This document shows, piece by piece, positions 26,781 to 33,293 of a stretch of 33,293 nucleotides of DNA (position 1 is its first letter; each line of letters starts with the position of its first letter). The translations under genes and the position numbers were made by a program. Source of the DNA: a virus; IMG/VR virus record IMGVR_UViG_3300034272_002457, positions 1 to 33,293 of that record; one strand, given 5' to 3'. Under the pieces are notes generated by a model. That model did no database searches. It was not told the DNA's origin and saw only the letters and a program-made list of their open reading frames with translations.

Positions 26781-27208
26781 TGTCGAACCAACCAACCAAC
26801 ACCACCCAGCTCGCGGCGGTCATCCGGCAGGATGCTCCCGAGTCGATCCTGAAGTACGTCACCGAGGAGCAGCTCAACCGGATTGCCGGTCTGGTCGCTC
26901 ATCACGGGGCGAGAGTCGAGGCGTCCGGCGAGTTCAACGGCAGCGGAACGAACACGGCGCAGGAACGCCGTCGCCAACGCCGAGCCCTGCGGAAGCGGGT
27001 GAAGGCCGACACCGTCGGATTCGGGATCGGGTCGGTCGTGCTGATGGCGGTCATCTCGTGGTGCGTGCAGCGGTTCCTCGACTGGTGCTGGACCAACCGG
27101 GACCGGGCTCAGGCCTGCGCCGCGATCGGGCAGCAGCTTCCTCCATGGGGCGACGAGGACCGGGCCGCTGTGGCAGCGGTCGGAACCGACGACGATGACG
27201 GTGATTGA
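26780..27208 (+). CDS. Small membrane protein with basic helix, 142 aa
   Basis: The start overlaps the previous stop (TGATG). A soluble N-terminal part is followed by a strongly basic stretch (ERRRQRRALRKRVK), one transmembrane helix (FGIGSVVLMAVISWCVQRFL) and an acidic tail (TDDDDGD). The charge pattern puts the N-terminus inside. No family is recognised. Confidence 0.6.
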   Translation: MSNQPTNTTQLAAVIRQDAPESILKYVTEEQLNRIAGLVAHHGARVEASGEFNGSGTNTAQERRRQRRALRKRVKADTVGFGIGSVVLMAVISWCVQRFLDWCWTNRDRAQACAAIGQQLPPWGDEDRAAVAAVGTDDDDGD

Positions 27209-27453
27209 TGGCGATGCCGATGGACTTCTGCGTGGTGTTGATCCCCCCGAGCGGCAAGGGCCGTGTGTACGAGGAGATCAGCACCAGCGCGTGGACGATC
27301 GCGGCCAACCTCGCACTGCTGGAGCACCCGGGGCACACCGTCGAGACGATCTACGAGCACTCGGTCAGCCCTGTGGGGCAGTGCGCGATTTGCGGCCAGT
27401 GGCAGCAGCAGTTTTCCGACGCCCGACGGAGGATCTGCCGTGACTGCCGGTGA
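27208..27453 (+). CDS. Zinc-finger small protein, 81 aa
   Basis: ATG 27208 overlaps the preceding stop. After a mixed N-terminal region (FCVVLIPPSGKGRVYEEIS) comes a four-Cys finger, CAICGQWQQ to CRDC, at the very end. Its final 89 bases overlap the convergent XRE gene. No family is recognised. It is the last plus-strand gene before the minus-strand regulator. Confidence 0.6.
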   Translation: MAMPMDFCVVLIPPSGKGRVYEEISTSAWTIAANLALLEHPGHTVETIYEHSVSPVGQCAICGQWQQQFSDARRRICRDCR

Positions 27454-27721
27454 GACGCAGACCGTAGTACTCCGCGATCCGCTCGCAGATTTCGGCAGAC
27501 GGCCGGGTCGACGGCTTGTAGGCGAGTCGGCAGAGGACCGGGTAGGAGACCCCAATCAGTTTGGCCAGGCCGTTGAACGACTGCCCCCCAATTTTGGGAT
27601 CCAGACTGTCCGCCAAGGCCTGCAGCAGGGGGCCCATGATCGGTCCGGTCTGCAATCGCATTTCATGCAAGGTCTCGTCATCAAGGGCGGAAACGGGGCC
27701 GGTGTGAAGAACGCGGGGCAT
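27365..27721 (-). CDS. XRE-family HTH regulator, 118 aa
   Basis: I start at ATG 27721, because GGAG lies 5 bases upstream. The C-terminal half holds the Cro/CI-type HTH: SFNGLAKLIGVSYPVLCRLAYK followed by SAEICERIAEYYGLRL (about 48-90), then a basic tail. It lacks a cleavage domain. It is the only minus-strand gene among the late genes and has its own promoter. It is a candidate for the phage repressor or for the regulator that binds the palindromic operators. Its tail overlaps the convergent zinc-finger gene. Confidence 0.75.
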   Translation of the reverse strand: MPRVLHTGPVSALDDETLHEMRLQTGPIMGPLLQALADSLDPKIGGQSFNGLAKLIGVSYPVLCRLAYKPSTRPSAEICERIAEYYGLRLTGSHGRSSVGRRKTAAATGRKSRTAPQG

Positions 27722-27756
27722 CAAATCTCCTGTGTGCAATTGAACGAGCCCGAATA

Positions 27757-27784
27757 ATTGTACGGCCACAACCCCGAAACGCAA
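27757..27784 (-). promoter_or_regulatory. Promoter of the XRE gene
   Basis: On the minus strand TTGCGT (27784-27779) and TACAAT (27762-27757) are separated by 16 bp. It abuts the start codon of the terminase small subunit gene, so the two transcripts diverge from a shared 64-bp region. Confidence 0.6.
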
Positions 27785-27785
27785 C

Positions 27786-28259
27786 ATGCCTAAACCGACC
27801 GCCCAAGAAATCTCCCGCCGAGTGAATGAAATCTGCGAGATGATGCGCGGTGGGTGTACCCTCGGGCAGATTCGCCAGCATCTGAAGAAGGCGTACAGGA
27901 TCACCACCCGTTCATGCGACAGATACCTGTCTCGCGCGCGAGCTCGAATCTACCACGCCACCAAGCGGACCGATGACGATCTGCGTGCTGAGTCGCTGGC
28001 GTTCTACGAGGGGGTGCGGGCGGACCTCGACCAGCACATCCAGTGGCGGCTGAAGGCACAGGAGCGGCTGGATTCCCTGATGGCCCTGGACAAACCGAAG
28101 AAGGTCGCCCTCACCGACGCGAACGGCGGGCCCGCGACGATACGGCTTCAGGCGGACCAGTTGGAGAAGACCGATCCAGATGTGTTGGCTCAGCTCTCGG
28201 CGGCGTTCGATCAGTTGCAGAAAATCGGAGTGGAACAGGCCGCCGGGGAGCAGGGCTGA
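27786..28259 (+). CDS. terS: Putative terminase small subunit, 157 aa
   Basis: Its position directly before the large subunit and its layout fit: an N-terminal HTH-like region (MMRGGCTLGQIRQHLKKAYRITTRSCDRYLSRAR) and helices for oligomerisation. Small subunits recognise phage DNA and feed it to the motor. Sequence families of this protein diverge strongly, so the call rests mainly on context. The stop overlaps the large-subunit start (TGATG). Confidence 0.7.
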   Translation: MPKPTAQEISRRVNEICEMMRGGCTLGQIRQHLKKAYRITTRSCDRYLSRARARIYHATKRTDDDLRAESLAFYEGVRADLDQHIQWRLKAQERLDSLMALDKPKKVALTDANGGPATIRLQADQLEKTDPDVLAQLSAAFDQLQKIGVEQAAGEQG

Positions 28260-29947
28260 TGGCCACGACGGCGCTGTCACCCCAGCAGATTCAGGAGTTG
28301 GCCCCGCAACTGGCAGGAGCCAAGCTGGCTCACGTGCGGAACCTCGCACGGCAGGGAGACGTTCTGCCGTTCATCGCGTTCCAGTGGCCTGGTGTGCTGC
28401 TCGATGACTTCCAGCGCGACGCAATCGCCAGTCTGTTCGATCCGACGATGAAGCGAGTGTTCCTCAAGGGCAACACCGGTTGTGGCAAGTCGTGCATCGC
28501 GGGCCTGTCGGTTTGCATCTGGTTTTCGATCTGGCCGGACGCGAAGGCGATCCTCACGAGCAGCACGTTCGACCATGCGTCGGGCGTGCTCTTCGCCGAG
28601 GTCGCCCAGTGGTACAAGTCCATGCGGGTCCCCCCCGGTGACAAACTGTGGGCGGCAGGCATTGGGGACGCGGCGGACCAAAGGTATGTCGAAGTGATCA
28701 ACCCCGGAAACGACGAGGCGTTCTCGGGTCGTCACGGTGAGCATGTGCTGTTCGTGTTCGACGAGGCGACCGGCATCCCTGACAGCAAATGGAGGCTGTC
28801 GAAGACGCAGTACACGAAGTTCCTCGCCCAGGCGAACCCTCGAACTCTGTCGGGGGCCTTCCGGCAGGCATTCCCTCTCGATGATCCCGATTCCTGCGTG
28901 ACCCGGCTGACCCCCGAGGGGAAGTCGCGGTTCATCACGATCTCGGGGCAGGACTGCATGAACGTCCGGCTCAAGCGGCTGGACACACCCCTCGCTCCGC
29001 CGGGAGGCGTGGAGGCCGAGGGCCGGCGCTACCAGCACGGGGAGACGATCCCGCCCGAGGTGTACCAGCAGCATTTCCGGCCGATCATCCCCGGCCAAAT
29101 CTGCTACGACCAGTTTCTCTCGCTGTGTGCGACCGCGGATCCCCGGTGGGTCGGCGTGTTTGCCCATGGTCGGTTCCCGTCGGAGAACCCAGACACCCAG
29201 CTGGTCTTGGCGAGCTGGCTGCGGCGTGCGTACGACGCATGGGGGCGATACAGCCAGCTCTGCGAGCGGATCGCAGGGCGGCCCGGCCTGGTGCGTCTGC
29301 TGCGGCGTCTGATCCCGGTGACGGCGTTCGGTCTCGACGTGGCGGCCAGTTCGCACGGGGACGCCTCAGTCCTGACCGCCGGGGCCAATCGCGGCATCCT
29401 GCGGCAGCATGTCACCCGCTACGCCTCGACGATGGACACGGTGGGTTGGGTGATCCGCACCGCCAAGACCGAGCACGGCGTTGATCTGACCACAGGGGAG
29501 GTCCCTGTCGCGGTGGACGTCGACGGTCTGGGGAAGGGGGTCGCGGATCGCCTGCGAGAGCAGCGGGTGCGGGTCATCGAGTGCCGGGGGAACGATTCCC
29601 CGAGCGACCCGAAACGGTTCGCCAACCGTCGCGCCGAGCGGTACTCGGACATTGGCGACCGGCTCAACCCCGAGGGGCCACTGGGGACCACCGTCTTCTG
29701 GCTCCCCGAGGATCCCGAGCTGGGGCAAGAGCTGTGTGCGGTCGAGCGGGTGTATCAGGGGTCGGACGGATTCAAGTTCGCGGTGACCCCCAAGCGGAAG
29801 GCCCCCGGCAGCAGCTACGAGGGGCCGACGGTGGAGGGGAAGATCGGCCGGTCTCCGGATAAGGGGGACTCGGCCGCCTATTGCCTGGAGGCCATCCTTC
29901 ACGCGGGTCGTGGGAACCTGGTGGGGTGGCTCGATGTTCTCGGGTGA
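28259..29947 (+). CDS. terL: Terminase large subunit (packaging ATPase-nuclease)
   Basis: The 562-aa product has Walker A GNTGCGKS (71-78) and Walker B VLFVFDE (163-169) in the motor domain. A C-terminal RNase H-like nuclease domain starts near FGLDVAASSHGDASVL, where Asp is the first metal ligand, and continues through VAVDVDGLGKGVADRL. It pumps DNA into proheads and cuts it. ATG 28259 overlaps the small-subunit stop; upstream in-frame codons belong to an unrelated longer frame. Confidence 0.92.
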   Translation: MATTALSPQQIQELAPQLAGAKLAHVRNLARQGDVLPFIAFQWPGVLLDDFQRDAIASLFDPTMKRVFLKGNTGCGKSCIAGLSVCIWFSIWPDAKAILTSSTFDHASGVLFAEVAQWYKSMRVPPGDKLWAAGIGDAADQRYVEVINPGNDEAFSGRHGEHVLFVFDEATGIPDSKWRLSKTQYTKFLAQANPRTLSGAFRQAFPLDDPDSCVTRLTPEGKSRFITISGQDCMNVRLKRLDTPLAPPGGVEAEGRRYQHGETIPPEVYQQHFRPIIPGQICYDQFLSLCATADPRWVGVFAHGRFPSENPDTQLVLASWLRRAYDAWGRYSQLCERIAGRPGLVRLLRRLIPVTAFGLDVAASSHGDASVLTAGANRGILRQHVTRYASTMDTVGWVIRTAKTEHGVDLTTGEVPVAVDVDGLGKGVADRLREQRVRVIECRGNDSPSDPKRFANRRAERYSDIGDRLNPEGPLGTTVFWLPEDPELGQELCAVERVYQGSDGFKFAVTPKRKAPGSSYEGPTVEGKIGRSPDKGDSAAYCLEAILHAGRGNLVGWLDVLG

Positions 29948-29960
29948 GGAGCGGCGGAGC

Positions 29961-30173
29961 ATGGCGGTGATTCATGACGACTACGGGAATCAGGTGGTGC
30001 ACATCTCGCACCGCCAGACGGTGTATCACGTGAGCCTCGCGGGCGACCAAGAGTCGGCCGTCTGTCTGGAGACCAGCCAGCGGGTGGAGGGCCGCAGCCG
30101 GGCCGAGTGCCTGCAGAAGATGGCGGCGTTGATTGACCAGCGTCCGTGCAGCAGTCTGGGGGTGTGCGGATGA
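29961..30173 (+). CDS. Hypothetical protein, 70 aa
   Basis: ATG 29961 is 9 bases after GAGGAG; an earlier in-frame ATG (29934) lies inside the terminase gene. The product is a small beta-rich domain (MAVIHDDYGNQVVHISHRQTVY) with a helical end. No family is recognised. Its stop overlaps the next start (ATGA). Confidence 0.55.
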   Translation: MAVIHDDYGNQVVHISHRQTVYHVSLAGDQESAVCLETSQRVEGRSRAECLQKMAALIDQRPCSSLGVCG

Positions 30174-30697
30174 CTGGCGTTCCTGCCGCGTTGCGCGGCC
30201 CAAAAGAACTACTGCGGGGGCAACGGCACCTCCCCGAGGATCTGCGGCAGTCGGTCGTGTTGCTCACGTTCCGCGAGCCCCTGCCGCGGTACGTGGTGTC
30301 CCAGTTCCTGCGGATCCATCTGCAGCGGGTGCAGCTCGAACGCGGCGAGGCGTCGGCCTACTTGCCGGAGGTGTTCCAACCACATCGTGTCGGGCCCAAG
30401 CCCTGCCCGAAGTGCGGCAACATCATGCACCCCATGAGCGAATCATGGTCGAAGTGCGCCAACCCGGCGTGTGAGCTGTTTACCAAACGGGTCATGCACG
30501 GCCCCCTGATCGGCGTGGTCAACGTGCTGACCTGGACCGACTCGGTCGTCGGCCACACGGCGACCGGCGAAGAGCTGGTGAAGAACTGCGGGCTGGTCAT
30601 GGATCGGCGGTACGACGAAACGACACTGGCGGCGGTCTACCGCACTGCCGAGGCCCTCGCGGAATTTCTGGAGCGCCCCCTTGCAAACCCTGCGTAA
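30170..30697 (+). CDS. Zinc-ribbon hypothetical protein, 175 aa
   Basis: The N-terminal half is helical and basic (LPRYVVSQFLRIHLQRVQLERG). A zinc ribbon (CPKCGNIMHPM to CANPACELF) lies at about 84-108, followed by a small domain (VLTWTDSVVGHTATGEELV) and a C-terminal helix. The gene stands between terminase and portal. A role in packaging or head assembly is possible by position; no family is recognised. Confidence 0.6.
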   Translation: MTGVPAALRGPKELLRGQRHLPEDLRQSVVLLTFREPLPRYVVSQFLRIHLQRVQLERGEASAYLPEVFQPHRVGPKPCPKCGNIMHPMSESWSKCANPACELFTKRVMHGPLIGVVNVLTWTDSVVGHTATGEELVKNCGLVMDRRYDETTLAAVYRTAEALAEFLERPLANPA

Positions 30698-30905
30698 GCG
30701 AATCTGGACGTGGTGGCACACCCGCCGGCGGCTGTGTGAAGAGCTGGCCGTCGAGCGGCAGCGGTGCCGACTACTGGAGGAGGAGATCGACCACCTGCGG
30801 CGGATCCTCACACTGCACACGGACCGGGTCGACTGTGACACCTGGCACCAACGTGCGTGGGGGGCCCAGGCCAAACTCACCGTGCAGGATCTGTCACAGC
30901 GTTGA
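30681..30905 (+). CDS. Small coiled-coil protein, 74 aa
   Basis: It starts at TTG 30681, with GGAG 7 bases upstream, inside the end of the previous gene. The product has a Trp-rich basic N-terminus (LRKRIWTWWHTRRRL) and a coiled coil (EELAVERQRCRLLEEEIDHL). No family is recognised; it may be an assembly chaperone. Confidence 0.5.
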   Translation: MQTLRKRIWTWWHTRRRLCEELAVERQRCRLLEEEIDHLRRILTLHTDRVDCDTWHQRAWGAQAKLTVQDLSQR

Positions 30906-30916
30906 ATCAATCTCGC

Positions 30917-30938
30917 ACCAGTGTTGGCAAAACTGTAT
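30917..30938 (+). promoter_or_regulatory. Degenerate operator before the portal gene
   Basis: CCAGTG-N7-AACTGT has one perfect half-site of the phage palindrome and a poor second half. TTGGCA lies in its centre as at 4721, but no good -10 is found 17 bp on. It may be a weak or half-used site. Confidence 0.4.
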
Positions 30939-30970
30939 CCTGAGCCCACCCAGTCCCAGGAGTGACCGCG

Positions 30971-32419
30971 ATGCCCAGCTTCCTCGACACCTTCCAGCCG
31001 TTCCCGGCCGTCGCCCAGGCTGCGCCCGCCTCCCCGGTGCTGACGGCCCTGACGACCCTCGACCCCGTGCAGCGGAACATCCGCAACACGATCCGCACGG
31101 CCCGGGAGCAGGTGTTTCACTTCACCGAGTGGAACTATGTGTCGATTGACTGGCTGGCGTGGCGGTTCTCGCAGCTCTGCCCGTACTTCGGGTCGGTCTC
31201 CGCCCCCCGGACTCGGCAGCGTTTCAGTTTGAGTGAACTGCAACACCTGCGGCAACACTACCCCCGGGTCATGCGGCAGGCGATGGCGTACGGGCACGAC
31301 ACCCCCGAGCCCCTGGAGGCGTCGCACCCCATCGTCCAGCTGTTCGAGAACGTCAACCAGATCGACTGGTATCAGGCATTCGCGTACGAGCTGATGATGT
31401 GGCTGGAGTTGACCGGCCGGTGTTACATCTGGATGACCAACTCGGCTGTTCCGTCGCGGAACGGGCGAGGGTACATCCCGGCCGAGATGCACATCGTGCC
31501 GACCACCTGGATTGAGCCGTACGTCGACAAACCCGGCATGCCCCAGACCGGTTGGGTGATCACGCCTGAGGGGGATTACACCCGCAGGGAAATTGTCGCG
31601 CTCGAGGATGTGGAGTTCCTGCGGTACAAGTCCCCGCTCTCGAAATGGGACGGCTTCTCGCCATTGCAGGGCGGATCGCGGTGGACCGAAAATGCCGAGT
31701 CGATCGAGATGTCCCGCCAGATGCAATTCCGCAACGGCGGCAACCCTGATGTGCTGGTCGAGCTGGACGGCGAGGTCCACAGCAACCCGAGCCGCGAAGT
31801 GATCGACCGGGTCAAGGAAATGGTCATGCAGCGGACCAGCGGTCTGCGGCGGACCGGCGAGCCCCTGATCAGCCCACCCGGGATGAAGTACTCGAAGTGG
31901 AGCAACACCCCCCGGGAGATGGACTACGAGACGTCCGCGACCCAGGCCCGGGACGCGGTGTTGGCTCTGCGTGGGACTCCCAAGGTGTTGTTCGGCATCA
32001 CCGAGGACGTCAACCGCGCCAGCATCGAGGGGGCGAACATCATCGCGGGGCAGAACCTCGACCCGAAGGCGGCCTACATTGCGGGGTTCTTTCATGAGCG
32101 GATTCTGTCGCGGTTCGGGCAGGGGTTCTGCATGTGGTTCGATTCGGCGGTGCCGAAGGACGCGGCTGAAAAGCGAGCCGAGCAACAGTTTCAGTTTGCG
32201 TGCGGGGCGCTCTCGCCGGATGAGATTCGCATCGCGGCGGGGATGGAGCCGTTCGAAAGTCCGGCATCCCAGTCCGGCTACCTCCCGAGCGGCCTGATGC
32301 CACTCGACCCCGAGGCGATGCCTGAGCCGCCGCCCGATGAGCCCGGGGCCGACACCGGGGAAGACCCGCCCGAGGATCCTGAGGACACCGAGGACACTGA
32401 CCCCCAGGAGGATGCGTGA
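30971..32419 (+). CDS. Phage portal protein (HK97-type)
   Basis: The 482-aa product has typical portal features: FLDTFQPF start, a wing region with HIVPTTWIEPYVD and LRYKSPLSKWDGFSPLQ, the stretch MQFRNGGNPDVLVELDG, then MDYETSATQARDAVLALRGTPKVLFG and GANIIAGQNL. It ends in an acidic Pro/Asp/Glu tail of about 40 residues. Twelve copies form the DNA channel of the head. ATG 30971 is 8 bases after AGGAG. It precedes the minor head protein and follows terminase, the usual order. Confidence 0.88.
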   Translation: MPSFLDTFQPFPAVAQAAPASPVLTALTTLDPVQRNIRNTIRTAREQVFHFTEWNYVSIDWLAWRFSQLCPYFGSVSAPRTRQRFSLSELQHLRQHYPRVMRQAMAYGHDTPEPLEASHPIVQLFENVNQIDWYQAFAYELMMWLELTGRCYIWMTNSAVPSRNGRGYIPAEMHIVPTTWIEPYVDKPGMPQTGWVITPEGDYTRREIVALEDVEFLRYKSPLSKWDGFSPLQGGSRWTENAESIEMSRQMQFRNGGNPDVLVELDGEVHSNPSREVIDRVKEMVMQRTSGLRRTGEPLISPPGMKYSKWSNTPREMDYETSATQARDAVLALRGTPKVLFGITEDVNRASIEGANIIAGQNLDPKAAYIAGFFHERILSRFGQGFCMWFDSAVPKDAAEKRAEQQFQFACGALSPDEIRIAAGMEPFESPASQSGYLPSGLMPLDPEAMPEPPPDEPGADTGEDPPEDPEDTEDTDPQEDA

Positions 32420-33293
32420 TCGCTCTCCGCAGCATCCGCCAGCGTGCTCAGGCCAAGGCTGTGGCCGACCGGCACGCCCTGTTCCTGCGGCAGCATGCCC
32501 GGCAGGAACGCCGGGTCCAGATCGACATGCAGCGGTGGCGGGCCCCAATCCTCGACCGCATCGCGACAACGCTCGAGAACTGGCCGAACAGCAACCCGGT
32601 GGCGGGCCTGGTATGGCAGCCGACTGCCGAGGATGAGCGGTCATTCCGGGCGATGATCCGCCGGGCTCTGGTCCGGATGCAACTGGCGGGGGCGTCCCTC
32701 GAATCGCAGTACCTCGACACGGCTCTGGGGCGGGACCAGTCCAAGCAATCGTGGCGCCAGCTTCAGGGGCGGTTTCGCTCCGAGCGGCAGATTGCCCCGG
32801 TGACCCCCGTTGGCAACGAGCTGGACCCGGACGACATCTACATCGAGTTCAGCCCCGAGATGCGGACGGCCGTTGACACCTGGACCTCCGCGCGGGAGGT
32901 GGGTCTCTGGCAGAAGATCCAGTCGGGGACCTCGCGGGCCTTGTCCAAGGCGATCTCCACCGGACTTGCCGAGGGATTGTCGATCGATGACCTGATGAAG
33001 GCGGTCATGGCAGAGATCACCGAATACGACAAGGTGCAGGCCCGCCGCGTGGCCCGCACTGAGGCGACTGGGGCGATGAATCACGGTGCCTACCTGGAGC
33101 AGGTGGATGCCGAGGTCCCGTTCCGCGAGTGGCTGCGAACGATCGATCTGAGAACCCGCGGATTCAATCCCGACAAAAAAGAGAAGTTCAACCACTACAA
33201 CGCAAATCAGGTTGTGCCCGCCACAGAGCCGTTTGTGGTCAGCGGCGAGCGGATGAACTACCCCGGGGACACGACGTTCGGGGCCAGTGCCGG
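32416..33293 (+). CDS. Minor head / head-morphogenesis protein (partial)
   Basis: GTG 32416 overlaps the portal stop (GTGA) and follows AGGAGG. The visible 292 residues include the SPP1 gp7/Mu F-type region: ISTGLAEGLSIDDLMKAV, then RRVARTEATGAMNHGAYLEQ, the conserved ARTE motif. These proteins sit inside the head next to the portal. The gene runs off the right end. Confidence 0.85.
   Translation, partial: MIALRSIRQRAQAKAVADRHALFLRQHARQERRVQIDMQRWRAPILDRIATTLENWPNSNPVAGLVWQPTAEDERSFRAMIRRALVRMQLAGASLESQYLDTALGRDQSKQSWRQLQGRFRSERQIAPVTPVGNELDPDDIYIEFSPEMRTAVDTWTSAREVGLWQKIQSGTSRALSKAISTGLAEGLSIDDLMKAVMAEITEYDKVQARRVARTEATGAMNHGAYLEQVDAEVPFREWLRTIDLRTRGFNPDKKEKFNHYNANQVVPATEPFVVSGERMNYPGDTTFGASA

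Noticed and set aside
30443-32644. Very long minus-strand open frame (733 codons) under the portal gene
   Set aside because: It is antisense to the zinc-ribbon, portal and head genes, has Arg/Pro/Gly-rich composition and no domain. Long shadow frames are expected in GC-rich coding DNA.

Overview
The window is part of a GC-rich temperate tailed-phage genome. Evidence for a phage: a tyrosine integrase with an attachment site, a recombination and replication block, many small overlapping early genes, a lysis-type block, then terminase, portal and a minor head protein, which runs off the right edge. The host cannot be read directly. The high GC, the phage-borne CsrA and the gene style would fit a planctomycete or another GC-rich Gram-negative; this is inference only.

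Layout. 1-2724: accessory genes, namely a cytidylyltransferase-like enzyme, small zinc-ribbon, membrane and HTH proteins, and a self-contained unit with its own promoter, folded leader, 76-aa gene and terminator. 2741-2947: attP-like site, the 3' half of tRNA-Arg(UCU) flanked on both sides by a 26-bp imperfect repeat. Because both arms are present, the DNA looks like an unintegrated (circular) phage form and not a prophage end. 2946-4580: leftward integrase operon. 4611-4755: divergent early promoters, each overlapping a palindromic operator. 5092-6779: thyX embedded in unusual RNA: tRNA-like elements with good acceptor stems and T arms but no recognisable anticodon arm, plus two tandem copies of a pseudoknot-like motif with a compensatory base change. 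6815-11155: HTH gene, csrA, then a recombination block (Fe-S PD-(D/E)XK nuclease, putative annealing protein, SMC-like ATPase). 11252-13301: replication initiator with iteron-like repeats inside the gene, and a DnaC-like loader. 13368-22942: a long operon of overlapping genes with two nucleases, two acetyltransferase-like proteins, a DUF5131 protein, a C5 cytosine methyltransferase and a DNA sliding clamp, ending in a terminator at 22982-23025. 23048-27453: membrane proteins, lipoprotein, papain-like peptidase and thioredoxin-like protein (candidate lysis or envelope block). 27365-27721 (minus): an XRE-type regulator. 27786-33293: terminase, portal and head genes.

How it fits together. A 22-bp near-palindrome (ACCAGTG-N7-CACTGGT) recurs at operon boundaries: over the -35 of both divergent early promoters, and 7-8 bp upstream of the -35 at 7261, 13291 and 22942, with a weaker copy before the portal gene. 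This looks like a phage-wide regulon in which one regulator may repress the early promoters and activate others. The most novel-looking material is this regulon, the tRNA-like/pseudoknot RNA cluster around thyX, the replication origin candidate inside the initiator gene, and the attP architecture.
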